Part shown: positions 1 to 11,836 of the stretch, one piece after another | Position numbering within the stretch: position 1 is the first letter of the stretch | Layout of the letters: every line of letters begins with the position of its first letter | Source of the DNA: Cervus elaphus | Taxonomy: Eukaryota; Chordata; Mammalia; Artiodactyla; Cervidae | DNA length: 64,000 nucleotides | Direction of reading: 5' to 3' | NCBI RefSeq assembly: GCF_910594005.1 | Contig: NC_057847.1 | Coordinates: 52,192,501-52,256,500, forward strand | Translations under genes and position numbers: made by a program | Notes under the pieces: model-generated | What the model was told of the DNA's origin: nothing | The model's input: the letters and a program-made list of their open reading frames with translations, nothing else | Database searches by the model: none

Positions 1-74
1 CCCCATGTTGGGAATTGCTGCCAAGAGGACACCTGGAGATGGTTGCCAGTGGGACATGAGCTGGCAACCCCATG
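1..74. other. Unassigned window edge
   Basis: Short unassigned sequence before the first SINE. I recognise no repeat family and no convincing reading frame. It may be the clipped end of a larger element outside the window. Confidence 0.3.
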
Positions 75-290
75 CTCTGCTAAATGGCTTCAGTTGTGTC
101 CAATCCTCCGATCTTACAGACTATAGCCCACCAGGCTCCTCTGTCCATGGAATTCTCCAGGCAAGAATACTGGAGTGGGTTGCCTTGCCCACCTCCAGAC
201 AATCTTCCTGACCGGGGATCAAACCTGCACCTCTTAAGTCTACTGCTTAGGCAGGCAGGTTCTTTACCACTAGCATCATCTGGAAAGCCC
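75..290 (-). mobile_element. Bov-tA SINE, minus strand
   Basis: The plus strand reads the complement of a ruminant Bov-tA: the BovB-derived tail first (cgcttcagtcgtgtcc-like at about 84-101), then the conserved core around 'ctccaggcaagaatactgg', then the tRNA-derived head ending near 289. Bov-tA is a non-autonomous SINE made of a tRNA-Glu-like head joined to a BovB tail and mobilised by BovB. The short open frames over it are antisense SINE sequence, not genes. Confidence 0.93.
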
Positions 291-305
291 AACAATCCCA
301 CCTGT

Positions 306-513
306 GTGTGCTTAACTGTTCAGTCGTGTCTGACTCTTTGTGACCCCATGGACTGCAGCCCACCAGGCTCCTCTGTCCATGGCAATTCTCCAGGCAAGAA
401 TACTGGAGTGGGTTGCCATGCCCTCCTCCAGAGGATTCCCAATCCAAGGATCAAACCCACATCTTCCACATTGCAGGTGGATTCCTTACCATCTGAGCCA
501 AAGGGAAGGGAAT
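306..513 (-). mobile_element. Bov-tA SINE, minus strand
   Basis: A second Bov-tA in the same orientation, 16 bp after the first. Tail, core (376-420) and tRNA-like head (430-505) are in order, so it is close to full length. The two copies are head-to-tail, but their heads differ and each has its own tail. Separate insertions are therefore more likely than a local duplication. Confidence 0.93.
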
Positions 514-923
514 CCCATATGACCGTATAAATTTGCACTTTAAAAGCTACTGCCTGAAGGTCTGGCTTCTTAATCACATGCCATAATATAGCACATTAGG
601 AAACTCTAAGAGAAATCATCTTCTACAATTTTGCTAGCAATCCTTGACTTGTTCATTTATGCCACCTTCCAGTCTCTGTCCAGTCCATATTCAGAACTGT
701 ATTTTTATCTTCTTGTATGGTGATTTTAAAATGCAATATTTATTTAACAACAACAAAATCTATTTTAAAGAGCTAAGCATAAGCTGTACCAAACACAGCA
801 TTCGTTTCTAACATGTATGCCATGAATAAAGTTACGAATATCATGAGTTAAAAAAAGAAGCAGTAAAACTGAAGTTAAAGGGTTTAGGATTGCAGGTCAC
901 TGGGTGATGGGGTATCTCTAACT
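514..923. other. Unassigned AT-rich stretch
   Basis: AT-rich sequence with no recognisable repeat and no credible frame. It precedes the left TSD of the following BovB fragment. Confidence 0.4.
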
Positions 924-934
924 TTCTTTTTAAG

Positions 935-1305
935 TTCAGTTCAGTTGCTCAGTCATGTCCGACTCTTTGCGACCCCATGAACCGCAGCACGCCAGGCCTC
1001 CCTGTCGATCACCAACTTCCGGAGTCTGCCCAAACCCATGTCCATTGTGTCGGTGATGCCATCCAACCACCTCATCCTCTCTCCTCCCCTTCTCCTCCCT
1101 CCCTCAGTCTTTCCCAGCATCAGGGTCTTTTCAAATAAGTCAGCTATTCGCATCAGGTGACCAAAGTATTGGAGTTTCAACTTCAACATCAGTCCTTCCA
1201 AAGAACACCCAGGACTGATTTCCTTTAGGATGGACTGGTTGGATCTCCTTGCAGTCCAAGGGACTCGCAAGAGTCTTCTCCAACACCACAGTTCAAAAGC
1301 ATCAA
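935..1305 (-). mobile_element. BovB LINE 3' end, 5'-truncated
   Basis: This is the complement of the BovB 3' terminus, starting with the typical repeated AGTTC tail and running about 370 bp into the C-terminal end of the reverse-transcriptase ORF. The minus strand has an open frame over 953-1270 with BovB C-terminal residues such as [13 protein letters not shown]. The insertion is flanked by an 11-bp direct repeat, ttctttttaag, at 924-934 and 1306-1316. This marks a single target-primed event with severe 5' truncation. Confidence 0.95.
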
Positions 1306-1374
1306 TTCTTTTTAAGTGATCTTGAGTAAATGATTTATTTCTTTAAGCACATTCCTTAACTTGAAACATTGGAA

Positions 1375-1490
1375 CATAATAGTAAGTATACCATAAGGTT
1401 GTTGTATGGATTAAATGAAATAATATGTGTGACTGGCTTAGTAAGTACATAAATCTAGCTTTCTATAAATGCTAACTATATTAGTAATAG
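1375..1490 (+). mobile_element. MIR SINE fragment
   Basis: The order 'ccataaggttgttgtatggattaaatgaaataat', then a degraded 'cttagtaagtacataaa', then 'ctataaatgctaactat' followed by TAG/TAT repeats is the 3' half of an old mammalian MIR element. It is strongly diverged, as expected for its age. Confidence 0.7.
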
Positions 1491-3249
1491 TAGTAGTAGT
1501 ACTTGGTTCTACTATTTAACACATCATGTAATTACTGTGCCAAATGTTGCTCTTATTTAAAAAAGTATTTCACCTGTGATTTTTAATTTTTTTTACTGCA
1601 TCCTCAGTAATTATTCAGCTTAGAAGGGAAGATTTTATTGTCTTCAATTTATAAATAAGAAAATCATGAAGAAAGTAAATGTCTCAGTCTATGTAAAGAT
1701 TTACATATTTCTCACCAAAACCTGTGTTCATTTCATTATCTCAGACTGAAAAGATTTTCTTAGTTTTTACTATGATGTTGTACACATAAACTTTCCTTGA
1801 TACACTGTGAAATGCCTCCTAAAACATACATGTATTCACACACATACACTCATAAAACCCTTTTTTAATTTTCAGTTTATTAAATAGCCTATGGTTCTTT
1901 ATTATAGCTCTTGATTGATTTGAACTTTTGTTCTGGTAAAGTCCATTTTGTCATTTCTTTATATTTTTATTGGGTCTGTTTCATTATACTAAAAATATTT
2001 TTGTCAGAAATAACAAGAATAAAAATAGCAAAATAACTTGGAACTATAAACTTGAGACATTATACTCAATTTCTAAGAGTATAAAGATAAAAGAAATACT
2101 AACAACAAAAATATTCTGTTACTGATTTTTCACGCCTTATTTGCTTTTAAAAAACCCTTTTATTTATTCTTTTAATAAAATATCCATGCTCCTTGACTAA
2201 TGAGAAAGGAGAGACAAATATTATTCAATGCTACTTCTTAGACACCTGGCAGAGAAAAATGTTTCATGCCACAAAAAAGGCAGCAGGAGGGAGAGTAGGT
2301 GAAATATGACATGAAATTAAGTTCTTATATCCCATTAAAATTTATAAGACAGATTTGAAGAGACATAGCTACTGTTCATAACAATTCAGCAATTTAATAA
2401 AGTTACTTAATTTAATAAAACTTTTTTTCTTTGTTGACTTCATGATACAGCTCCCAGATATCAGCTGTTGATGCTGAACTTATAATTTTAAATTTTGATT
2501 TTTGCATAGAATTTTGGGAAAAAATTCAAGGTGTCATAGACTACAAGTGAGCAATATAAAAATAGTAAAATATTTAGTCACTTTAACAATATTTTTTGTC
2601 ACTGAAGTAATGTAGGCAAGGGACACAGTTATTATTATATTTGAAATCCAGATATTCTGCCACTAAGAAAAATATTTGTTTGGAGTGGAAAAATGACTCC
2701 ATGTGTTGTTAATCATCCAGTTAGCTTCCTGCTGGTAGTTGTGTAGATCCATTACTGTTGTGACTGTTTTACCTGTGAAATTAGGGAGCAAAGATAATTA
2801 AACACACATTAACCATACCTAGGGGTTTGAACATAGCAATCTATGAATCAATATTGATTGAATATTGTAATAAGCATCATGAAGAAGATAGGTTTTAGCT
2901 CTTTCTTGAAATATGCATAAGGTGGGGAGGGCAAGAAGACAATAGAGTCAGAAAAGGATATAAGAAAAATTTCAGCTAAAGGAAAGATGAAATTTTCACA
3001 AATTTCTTATTCATTGTAGAAAACTGTATATATACTCATGCTTTCCAAATCAAACAAGTGAATATACATGCCTTTTCTCATTCCAGCACATGTTATAAAT
3101 ATGGAAACATGCTAATGACTGATTTTTAAGTTACTTTTAAAATGTGAGTAATCTTAAAATAGCGTCAAGGCATACTCAGTTATACATTCATTTTTATCAA
3201 AATTCGTACCCACATCTCCCTTCCCACTTCTATTCCTTTAGCCTATGCT
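1491..3249. other. Unassigned AT-rich DNA
   Basis: About 1.75 kb of AT-rich sequence with many stops in all frames. I see no young repeat, no microsatellite of note and no gene signature. Old L1 or unique sequence is possible. Confidence 0.4.
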
Positions 3250-3400
3250 TTCATTTATTCAATCAATATTTCTGTGTACCTATTGTGTGCCTGGCACAGT
3301 GCTGGGAATATAAGAATGAGTAAAACATGTCAGGAATCCCTGATTTTAGGAAGCTTATTGTATTATAGTGGAGCCAGAAATTAATCAAATGGTTCTATAA
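3250..3400 (+). mobile_element. Old mammalian repeat relic, family uncertain
   Basis: It carries the widespread ancient motif 'cctattgtgtgcctggcacagtgctggg' followed by a 'ggaagcttattgtattatagtgg'-like segment. The same family continues in the relic at 18360-18770. I recognise the pattern as a dispersed mammalian repeat but cannot name the subfamily without a library search. Confidence 0.45.
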
Positions 3401-3458
3401 GTAAATGTACAGTACAAATATTTTCTATAAATAAATACAGTATAAATAAATGTATAAA

Positions 3459-4056
3459 TCTCCCCTTACCATCAGGGGATACATGCCAAGACTCCCAGTG
3501 AATGTGTGAAACCTCAGATAGTACTGAGCCCTATAAACACTACATTATTCCTATAGATACATAGCCACAATAAAGTTTAGTTTATAAATTATGCATAGTA
3601 TGAGATTAATAATAACTGATAACATAAAGAATAATCATAACTATATACTGTAATAAAAGTTATATAAATTGATCTCTTGCTATCTCTCAAAATATATTAT
3701 ACTCACTCTTTTGATTCTTGGGATAACATGAGATGATAAAATGTTTATGTGATGAGATGAAGTGAGGTGAATGACTTAGACATGGTCTTTGGGTTAAGCT
3801 AATCGATCATTTGGTGATAAATCTGAAGAAGGATCATCAGCCTGGGATAATCCTGGATCATTGACTCATGACTTTGATGTCTGTGGTTGAATATCAGGAG
3901 CAGACAGTGTCAATAGTTGTGGATACTAGGCAGGTTGGAGCAGCATGGTGCAAGATATCATTATACTACACAAAATGGCCCACAATTTAAAATTTATGAG
4001 TTGTTTGTTTCTGGAAGCTTTCATTTAGTACTTGTAAGCCAAGGCTGACTACACAT
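3459..4056 (+). mobile_element. Tigger-like DNA transposon, non-autonomous
   Basis: The left end (3460-3540) has the form '...ccccttacc...ggggatac...gcc' followed by 'aaacctcagatagtactgagccctata', typical of the mariner/Tigger-derived repeats with a CCGCGGAT-type terminal motif. The body contains 'gatgagatgaagtgaggtgaatgac' near 3750. The right end breaks off inside the expected terminal region at about 4050, where a Bov-tA follows. No transposase frame remains. Subfamily naming would need a repeat library. Confidence 0.6.
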
Positions 4057-4240
4057 GAGAATGCAGAAGCAAAGAATCTGCCTGCCAGTGCAGGAGACAC
4101 AAGAAACCCATATCTGATCCCTATGTTGGAAAGATCCCCTGGAGAAAGGCATGGCAACCCACTCCAGTATTCTTGCCTGGAGAATCCCATGGACAGAGAA
4201 GCCTGGCAGCTAGAGTCCATGGGGTCAAGTGCATGTCTCA
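4057..4240 (+). mobile_element. Bov-tA SINE
   Basis: The plus strand has the tRNA-like part (caaagaatctgcctgccag at about 4070), then 'gatcccctggagaaaggcatggcaacccactccag', then the tail with the 'ccatggacaga' block at about 4190. The first ~25 bp of the head are missing or diverged. It sits against the truncated right end of the Tigger-like element, so it probably landed in that element. Confidence 0.88.
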
Positions 4241-6080
4241 GGTTTTGATTTCTAAACAGAACACAGGCTAATGCAATTTTTCTGTGAAATAAAGTTCTAA
4301 AATATTCCTTTATATACAACAGGCACTTAATAAATACTTTCAACAAATGAATTGCAGAATCCAATATAAAGGCAAGAACCTTTACTGCACACTTTTAGAC
4401 ATCTTATGAGATCAAATTTGTCTTATTTCTATAATCTCCTACTGCTTTATTTATAGCTGTATATCAAATATCAGGAACACAATGTCCCAGGAGTCAATAT
4501 TCTTTTTAATTATTTTTTTTCCAAAATAAGAGGATAATGGAATGCTTAAATCTAAGCTTTAGAATATCTTGTTTTTTAATGGAAAAAATACAGATGAATT
4601 ACAGTATGAAAAATGTCATTAATGCCTTCTACTAAAACCTACTCCATTGGAAGATTAATGGCATCTTTCAGTTTAACTGTAAAATTCAAAAATTCTTTTC
4701 ATTTGCACTTTAAGTAAGTTCTCTTTCTTTAGAACAATGTTTATAGTCATTGAATTTCAGCGAACTACTCAATGGATAAAATTCAAACCAAATAGTAGGA
4801 ATGAGAGATAAAGGACTTCATATATCTTGGCAAAACTAGGTAAGGGACCACAGTTACAGTGGTTTATAGTGATTATAATTCTACACTTATTTTCTTTTCC
4901 CACCAATGAAAAGTAGAATTATTATTTCCCAAAGTACCTCTGGCTGGTGGCAGCTGACATGAGAATCATCATTTCCTGGTTCTGGTTTGGTTAAACAAGG
5001 CTTATTCTAGAGACGTAGAAATAAAGGCACAGTGATTAAGTGCATAGAACAGTCATTAAATGACTTTTCATACAACCCAACTTTTTCTGTAACCCATCTT
5101 GTCACACTTTCAACTTTTATCAGTTTCTCATGCACATCCTCCTACAAGTTTGTAAGATCTGCACATAATAGAAGATAATATTAATAGATCAACTTTGATT
5201 TAACTTTCTGGTATTCAAATGAATTTTTGCAATAGCATATGTCTTCTTTTGGCTTATTGAGAGTGGAATGGGAAAGAGGAAAAGAATTACTCTTCTGCAT
5301 ACACAATGATAATGACTAAGGTCTCAGTTCAGACTCTTCCATGAAAATATTACTGTTAAGTTGCTGGGTATTTTACATTTAATTTTTTATTTCAATGACA
5401 GTTCTATGACAAACTGACTATCTATAAAAACTTCTATGACAAACTTCAGTATCTATAAAAAATTTTAGCTATTACCATTTCATAAACTGAATATAACAGG
5501 CAAAATGGGTAGGTATAAGTCTGAACTAAAATTGAAAGTAATTACTGAAGATTCTCAGTGCACAAGTACTTCTGTAGCCTCCTCTGGGGATTCTTAAAGC
5601 CTATCTGAATTGACCAAGACTTAGAAAGTTAATTTCTATTCTGAGGTTTTCCTAATGCTAGGTATCCAATGAAAGTTTAGGGTTTTTTTTTTTTTTAAGA
5701 ATTAGAGCATAGTCATTGTTAAAATTATACTCATCTTTAATTGAAGTAGTTCTTAGGTCATGTATGTCTAATGATGTCCTTTGAAACTGTGTAAAAAGTT
5801 AACTAGTAGATATTTTCAATAATCTATTATTCCAATTCTACACCCTATATATAAAAGTATCTTGTCAATCATGAAGACAAAGTTAGGTGTTACAAGGTAA
5901 CCAACCAACTTACATGGACAGGTAACTTTATTTCATGAATGACTAAGAAGTATTCTGTTGCAATGAAAAATTAAATAGTACCTTTAAAGTGTTTAGAAAT
6001 ATTTTATAGCATGTTGATAAAACAATAATAGGTATTTCAGAGCTCTTTAGCTTTTCAATACACTTTCCTATTTATCAACG
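4241..6080. other. Unassigned AT-rich DNA with small tandem duplication
   Basis: No gene and no young repeat recognised. Internal details are a T-rich run near 5683-5696 and an imperfect 30-bp tandem duplication at 5402-5462. There is no evidence of transcription signals. Confidence 0.4.
5402..5462. repeat. 30-bp tandem duplication, two copies
   Basis: The unit beginning ttctatgacaaact and ending tatctataaaaa occurs at 5402-5431 and again at 5432-5462. The copies differ only in the middle (gac versus tcag). It lies in otherwise unassigned AT-rich DNA and looks like a local replication-slippage product. Confidence 0.85.
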
Positions 6081-6240
6081 TTTTTGAACTGTTCAATGAT
6101 CCTTTCAGAAAGCTGAGGCACATAGATTTATCTTTGTCATGAACTAAAGAATCAAGGCTGTCCTAACTTTTAATCAACTTGCTCAAGGCATAGTTTGTAA
6201 ATGACTGAGTCTAAGCTTAGGTTCAATTTAATTTTAAATG
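6081..6240 (-). mobile_element. Possible MIR or L2 relic
   Basis: A weak match to the complement of MIR/L2: 'aagctgaggcacatagattta' then 'caacttgctcaaggcatagtttgtaaatgactgagtctaagcttaggttc'. The order of the blocks is right, but divergence is high. Confidence 0.35.
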
Positions 6241-6624
6241 TTTAAATAAAATAAATCCAATAAAAAGTAAAGAGATAGCTGTTTTCTTAATGGAAGTTGT
6301 TTTGTTTCTTGTAAAACATTAAAAATAAAAATGGAACATATAAATAGTCATATTACAGCACTATAACTTTGTAATTATGAATAATGATAAAATATAGCAC
6401 AGACTATTAATTAGACAAAAATAATGTAGGTGGATTATTCAAGTTAGTAAAAAGTATTATTTTTCCTACCAAATATTTATTACTATTTATCAATCTAAAT
6501 GATCCACTAAAACACTTTAAACCCTTAACTATACTTAGAAGTGCATGTAGTCATTTTAAATTGTACGGTTGCAATAGTATACACATAAGTATAAAAAGAA
6601 GTATCATGCTTATTTTTTATTATC
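6241..6624. other. Unassigned AT-rich DNA
   Basis: Very AT-rich with short A and T runs. I see no recognised element or frame. Confidence 0.35.
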
Positions 6625-6885
6625 CTGTTTTATATTTTTAATTAATTTTTATTAGAATATAGTTGATTTACAATGGTGTATTAGTTTCTGCTGTACCGCA
6701 ATATATATATGTATATGTATATAACCTCCCCACTCTTTTTAGATTCTATTCCCATATAGGTCATTACAGTGTATTGAGTAGAGTTCCCTGTGATATACAG
6801 TAGATTCTTATTAGATATCCATTTTATATATAGTAGTGTGTATATGTCAATTCTAAACTCCTAATTTATACCTTTTCCCCCTTAA
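6625..6885 (-). mobile_element. Ruminant L1 3' end
   Basis: The plus strand reads the complement of an artiodactyl L1 3' UTR: 'tattagaatatagttgatttacaatg', then an AT repeat, then 'cccatataggtcattacagtgtattgagtagagttccctgtg' and 'tatatagtagtgtgtatatgtcaat'. Only the last ~260 bp are present, so it is strongly 5'-truncated. Confidence 0.85.
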
Positions 6886-7375
6886 AATTTTTTTTTTAAT
6901 TTTTTTAATATAAACCAAAATTTTCTTGATATTTCCTTTTCAATTAGCACCTGAAAATTCTCTATTTTTAATTCAATATTACAAAATGACTGCTATCATT
7001 AGGCTCAATGTATTCAGATTTTAAACTCGATCAATACAATATTTTTCTCTCTACTATCTTTTTCCTCCCTTCTCCTTATGGACAGTGTAGATTTCCAGAA
7101 GCTTGCCTATCACTTGCATTGAGCAAAGGGCCTTGGCTTTGGATAACTTTCTCCATCCACATTGCCTTCAGTTCCTTGGTGGCTGGGCTGTCTTGATCTT
7201 GGCTATCATCATGTGTTGGCATCCATTGATAATATCCTCCATTTGTGATAGCCTCTGTTCTGTCAGTCTACATTTACAATATCATCCAAATTCCTCTTCT
7301 AGTTGGCTAGTACTTCTAAGTTCCACTTGAAAATTGACTGAAGGCTTCTTTAGTTTGTGATATCCTTCTACTGTA
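6886..7375. other. Unassigned DNA between L1 and BovB
   Basis: T-rich at the start, more GC-balanced at 7070-7330. Two short plus-strand frames at 7008-7196 and 7103-7330 overlap each other in different phases. They resemble no protein family I know, so I do not call them genes. Confidence 0.35.
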
Positions 7376-8302
7376 CTCGTCAGTCACTAAATCATGTCCG
7401 ACTCTGCGAACCCATGGCCTGTAGTAGGCCAGGGTTCCTTGTCCTTTGCTATCTCCCAGAGTTTGCTCAAACTCATGTCCACTGAGTCAGTGATGCCATC
7501 CAACCATCTTATTCTCTGTCATCCCTTTCTCCTGCCTTCAATCTTTCCCAGCATCACGGTCTTTTCCAAGGAGTCAGCTTTTCATATCAGGAGGCCAAAG
7601 TATCAGAACTTCAGCTTCAGCATCATTTCTTTCAATGGATATTCAGGGTTGATTTATTTTTGGATTGACTGGTTTGATCTCCTTGCTGTCCAAGGGACCC
7701 GCAAGAGTTTTCTCTAGCACTACAATTCAAAAACATCAATTCTTTAGCGTTCAGCCTTCTTTATAGCTCAACTTTCACATCTGTACATGACTACTGAAAA
7801 AAAAATAGTTTTGACTAAATAGACTTTGTCGGCAGAGTGATGTCTCTGCATTTTAATACTCTGTCTAGGTTTGTCATAGCTTTTCTTCCAAGGAGCAGGT
7901 GTCTTTTAATTTCATGCCCAGTGATTTTGGAGCCCAAGAAAATAAAGCCTGTCACTGTTTCATTTTTTCCCCATCTATTTGCCATGAAGAGGTGGGACCG
8001 GATGCCATGATCTTAGTTTTCTGAATGTTGAGTTTTAAGTCAGCTTTTTCACTTTCCTCTTTTAATTTTATCAAGAGGCTCTTTAGTTCCTCTTCACTTT
8101 CTGCCATTAAGGGTAGTGTCATCTTCATATCTGAGGTTATTGATATTTTCCCTGCAATCTTGATTCCAGCTTGTGCTTCGTCCAGTCTGGCATTTCTCAT
8201 GATGTACTCTGCATATAAGTTAAATAAGCAGGGGGACAATATAAGCCTTGAAATACTTCTTTCTCTATTTGGAACCAGTCTGCTGTTCCATGTCCAGCAT
8301 TG
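7376..8302 (-). mobile_element. BovB LINE, 3' portion, degraded
   Basis: The complement of about 0.93 kb of BovB from the 3' tail into the reverse-transcriptase domain. The minus-strand frame 7952-8311 keeps BovB residues (MAESEEELKSLL), but the catalytic YADD region reads as a diverged SDMKMT string. The 3' tail is older in style than the other copies. It has no internal insertion, and no clear TSD could be found. Confidence 0.92.
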
Positions 8303-8346
8303 AATCCTCATTTTACATTGGGCACTATTGCATGAATATAAATAGT

Positions 8347-8536
8347 AAAGTGAAGTCGCTCAGTCGTGTCCAACTCTTTGTGACCCTATGGACTGTAGCT
8401 TACCAGGCTCCTCTGTTCATGGAATTTTCCAGGCAAGAGTACTGGAGTTGGTTGCCATTTCCTTCTCCAGGGGATCTTCCCAACCCAGGGATCCAACCTG
8501 GGTCTCCCAAATTGTAGGCAGATACTTAACCAGGTC
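8347..8536 (-). mobile_element. Bov-tA SINE, minus strand
   Basis: Begins with the 'aaagtgaagtcgctcagtcg' tail and ends in the tRNA-like head near 8536. The core at 8415-8470 is typical. It lies 45 bp beyond the truncated end of the preceding BovB. Confidence 0.93.
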
Positions 8537-8705
8537 TAAAATATAATCTAGATCCTGAAAAAGTTCACAGTCTAGTCATAGAAATATCATTTTCATTTAC
8601 TAAAGAATTAGATAATTAAATTTTGACCTGTGAGTTTCTAAGGAGAACTGTACAGTTGAAACAGGAGGGAAGGTGGCAGAGTACAACCTTTAAAAGATTG
8701 ATATA

Positions 8706-8990
8706 GCTTCTCAGCTTCCCAGCATATGTGGTACAATGGTTGAGAATCTGCCAGCCAATGCACGGAACACAAGTTCAATCCCTGGACCAGGAAGACTGTG
8801 GGGCAACTAAGCCTGTGCACCACAACTTCTGAAGCCTGGGTGCCAAGAGCCTCTGCTCTGCAACAAGAGAAGCCTCCACACAGAGAAGCCTGTGCGCTGA
8901 AGCCAAGAGCAGCTCCATGCTCACAGCAACTAGAGAAAACCCGCATGCAGCAATGGAGACCCAGACAGCCAAAAAAAAAAAAAAAAAAAA
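8706..8990 (+). mobile_element. CHR-type tRNA-Glu SINE, long form
   Basis: A cetartiodactyl CHR SINE. It has a tRNA-Glu-like head with a B-box-like 'gttcaatccctgg' at about 8772, then the long body of repeated 'caacaagagaagcc' and 'gcaactagagaaaacccgcatgcagcaatggagaccc' blocks, and a poly(A) tail of about 19 A at 8971-8989. Both tail and head are present, so it is close to full length. Confidence 0.88.
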
Positions 8991-9110
8991 TCATACAGGC
9001 GAAGGACATGACAAAGACTGGTTAGAACCAACAAGGTCCAAAATGATGGAATATTTGACTTCCAGTAGACCTTGAGCCTCATTATATGCTCACTGTAATA
9101 TAATAGTGCT

Positions 9111-9382
9111 GCTGCTGCTAAGTCGCTTCAGTCGTGTCCGACTCTGTGCGACCCCATAAACGGCAGCCCCCCAGGCTCCCCCATCCCTGGGATTCTCCAG
9201 GCAAGAACACTGGAGTGGGTTGCCATTTCCTTCTCCAATGCATGAAAGTGAAAAGTGAAAGTGAAGTCGCTCAGTTGTGTCTGACTCTTAGTGACCCCAT
9301 GGACTGCAGCCTACCAGGCTCCTCCGTCCATGGGATTTTCCAGGCAAGAGTTCTGGAGTGGGGTGCCATTGCCTTCTCTGAC
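9111..9382 (-). mobile_element. BovA2 dimeric SINE with TSD
   Basis: A BovA2 element: two BovA units in tandem, read on the minus strand. The unit boundary is near 9240, where 'ccttctccaatgcatgaaagtgaaaag' joins the copies. A perfect 10-bp TSD, ataatagtgc, flanks it at 9101-9110 and 9383-9392. A short CTG run marks the left end. It is well preserved, hence fairly young. Confidence 0.96.
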
Positions 9383-9449
9383 ATAATAGTGCACTAAATG
9401 ACAAATCCATCAGTGCCAAGAGAGTTCTGAGGCTAATCATAAAAGGTCA

Positions 9450-9720
9450 AAAAGTGGGCAGTGACTAACTCCTGGAAATCTCCAACTCTTCCCTTCCAAG
9501 TAATTGGAATAGCCCTCCCACTCATTAGCTTAGGAAATTACCCAGCCCATAAAATCTCACCTTGCCATATTCTGGGGCCTCTTGCCTTCTGCAATGGTCC
9601 ACATTCTGCTTGTGGAATATATTTCTATCCAGATAAATTCACTTCTTATCTACAACTTTGTCTCTGAGGTCTTTCTGCAGTGAGACATCAAGAACTTCAC
9701 ATTCACTGGGCACACAGGCA
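9450..9720 (+). mobile_element. Probable solitary LTR of an endogenous retrovirus
   Basis: The sequence has LTR architecture. A 'cataaaatctcacc' TATA-like stretch at 9548 is followed by 'ggggcctcttgccttctgcaatggtcc', an 'ataaattcacttctta' polyadenylation-type block near 9634, and 'tctgcagtgagacatcaagaac' near 9675. This order is typical of mammalian ERV LTRs. No internal retroviral gene lies next to it, so it is a solo or fragmentary LTR. The ends are not sharply defined, and the class is inferred. Confidence 0.5.
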
Positions 9721-11836
9721 TGTAGAATGTAGAATATAACTGATCAGTTTAATTTCTTAATTGATTTTGAGCAGAATTCACAACTCAAACCTCTATGGGT
9801 AGCTGAGAGAAGTAAACCTGGTGAGAACTGTGATGCACCAGAGAGCACAGGTCCCTTCTTGTCATGTTCTCACCATCTTGTGTTCCAGAGTACTGCTAGG
9901 CAGAAATTCAAACTCAGTACTGCCTAATTACTAGCTTTTCTAATAATCTGAAAATTAAAGTTATTGTATGAAATCTCTCAATTTCTAAAGATGACAAATC
10001 AGATTTTTTTTTACATAAAGATCATTTTGGTAAAATAAAATAATCGTTACCATTGCTTTGTAAATTTTTTTAAAACAAAAATTTACTCAAGTTTAGGAAT
10101 TATAACATGCGATAGCATTCTTTAGAACCAGGCCACTTACAACAAGCTTGATCATAACTGAACTTGTTTTGGAGCCTAGGAAAAGTGCTATACTATAAAT
10201 TTAGAAGGGAAACAATAAAAAGGCAAGAAGAAGGGAGGAGAGGAAAAGATGTAGTTAAAGGGGGAAGGAAAGAAAAAGGTAAGGGAGGGGAAGGGAGGAA
10301 AACATCCCTTTGTTCACAGTCGGTGTGATGGCTACATGTTCACCCTCAAATTTGTTAAAAGAGGAAAAAAGTTTGTGTTAATTTTTTAAGGAGTCAATTA
10401 AAGCAGTACTCTCAACTTGCATTTTCTTATGAGTGGTTAACAGATGTTTCCCCAAGTTAGTGAGTTTACTTAAGTGTCAGAGGCTGGACATTTGTATATA
10501 AAATCTCTCTTTAGTCAAAAAGAAGCAAATTAGAGGAATCTTTTACCAATGTAAATATTTCAGACTGTAATAAGCTCCATAATGCCACAGCATAAAATGT
10601 TTGGCCTGAACACATTAACTTGTTCTCTCTCATTTCAGTAACAGTAGAATTTTCTCTTTTGAGTTTGAAATAACAAATCACACATAGCATAGCACAGAAA
10701 TTCTCTAAATGTAGGAATCTTTTTAGACTCTGCCTCTTTAGCATGTGAACCTCATTCCTAAATAGTTAAAAGACAAACTATTAACTTTGCTTTCCACTTC
10801 CTTTGAGTCATGACTTGACTTTCAAAACATTTTGGTCAAGCAGACTCAAAGTCTCCTTGCAGAAGAAACATTGAGGAATCATGTACTTCTCTGGCTTTAA
10901 AATTTCCCTTCAGGGCAGGGCACATCCAAGTGACCCTGGCTTTTGACAAACCTTAGCTGAACAAAATGTAACAAGCTTGTCTGTTTTAAGCAGAATTTTC
11001 TATTCTGACAGATACAGCTCAGGAGTATTTGATGTCTGCTTGCTGGTCATAGATAATGGTGCATCTTGGGACCATTGTCATTCCTGTCAATAAGAAGGCC
11101 TGGGGGGACATGCAACAAAGCTACCTTTTGATTCACCGTTTTTCCTTCCTTCCCAAGACATTTGTAAGCCTGTGGTCAGCTAGGTCATTTTATTTTATCC
11201 TGATGTGCCTTGATAATAGCATGATGCCTACAAAAAATTTGACAGGCCATCGATGTCTGTTTCTCTGACTCCTATGTTGTTTTTCAGTCCTTCTCAATGT
11301 CAAACATACTTTGAAAGATACTGATTATGTTGGTTGGGGTGTATTTGACAAGGCATCTATTCTTTGATAAAATTAAACTCATGGGGGTTGATCTTGGAAT
11401 TTAAGGTAACTTTTTGAGCAATGCAAGAGACTCTATCATTCTACTGCTGCCACTCAAGAGATGTTTGAAAAATTGTGAATTCTTTTTAATTCAGATAAAC
11501 CGTGTTTTTCAGTATGAGTTTGGAAGACTGGAACAAGGGGAAATCGGTAATTGAAAAAGGATGAATTATGATTGTGTCATATTAAAATGGAATCTACTCT
11601 CCCATTAACTGAATTAATAAATGCTGATACAATTATGAATGATATAATATCCAGGCTATTTAGATATTAAAAGAGTTTACATATAGGTTAGTCCTGGTGA
11701 AGAGACTGGTCACTGTTTTCTATTCTTGAAAATCAGTTGGATGTATATGCTAAGAAATATGTATGTTTGTGTGTATGTGCCAACACATATATGTACATAA
11801 TGTGTATATATATTCATACATGCATATGTATATAAA
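9721..11836. other. Unassigned DNA with a polypurine tract
   Basis: About 2.1 kb without a recognised gene or young repeat. The notable part is a purine-rich tract at about 10201-10305 (mostly G and A on the plus strand). Short frames at 10511-10744 (minus) and 11056-11268 (plus) show no family resemblance. Confidence 0.4.
10201..10305 (+). repeat. Polypurine (GA-rich) tract
   Basis: About 100 bp composed almost only of purines, with runs such as aagggaggagaggaaaag and ggtaagggaggggaaggg. It is a low-complexity tract, not a strict microsatellite. Confidence 0.75.

Noticed and set aside
84..530. 148-codon plus-strand frame at the window start
   Set aside because: It runs through two antisense Bov-tA copies. 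The translated residues are the usual antisense SINE string seen at many other copies in this window.
7008..7330. Possible small plus-strand gene (two overlapping frames)
   Set aside because: Different phases, no family resemblance, no start context and no splice signals.
10201..10305. Purine tract as a functional triplex or regulatory element
   Set aside because: Low-complexity purine tracts are common in mammalian non-coding DNA, and no adjacent gene or promoter is present.
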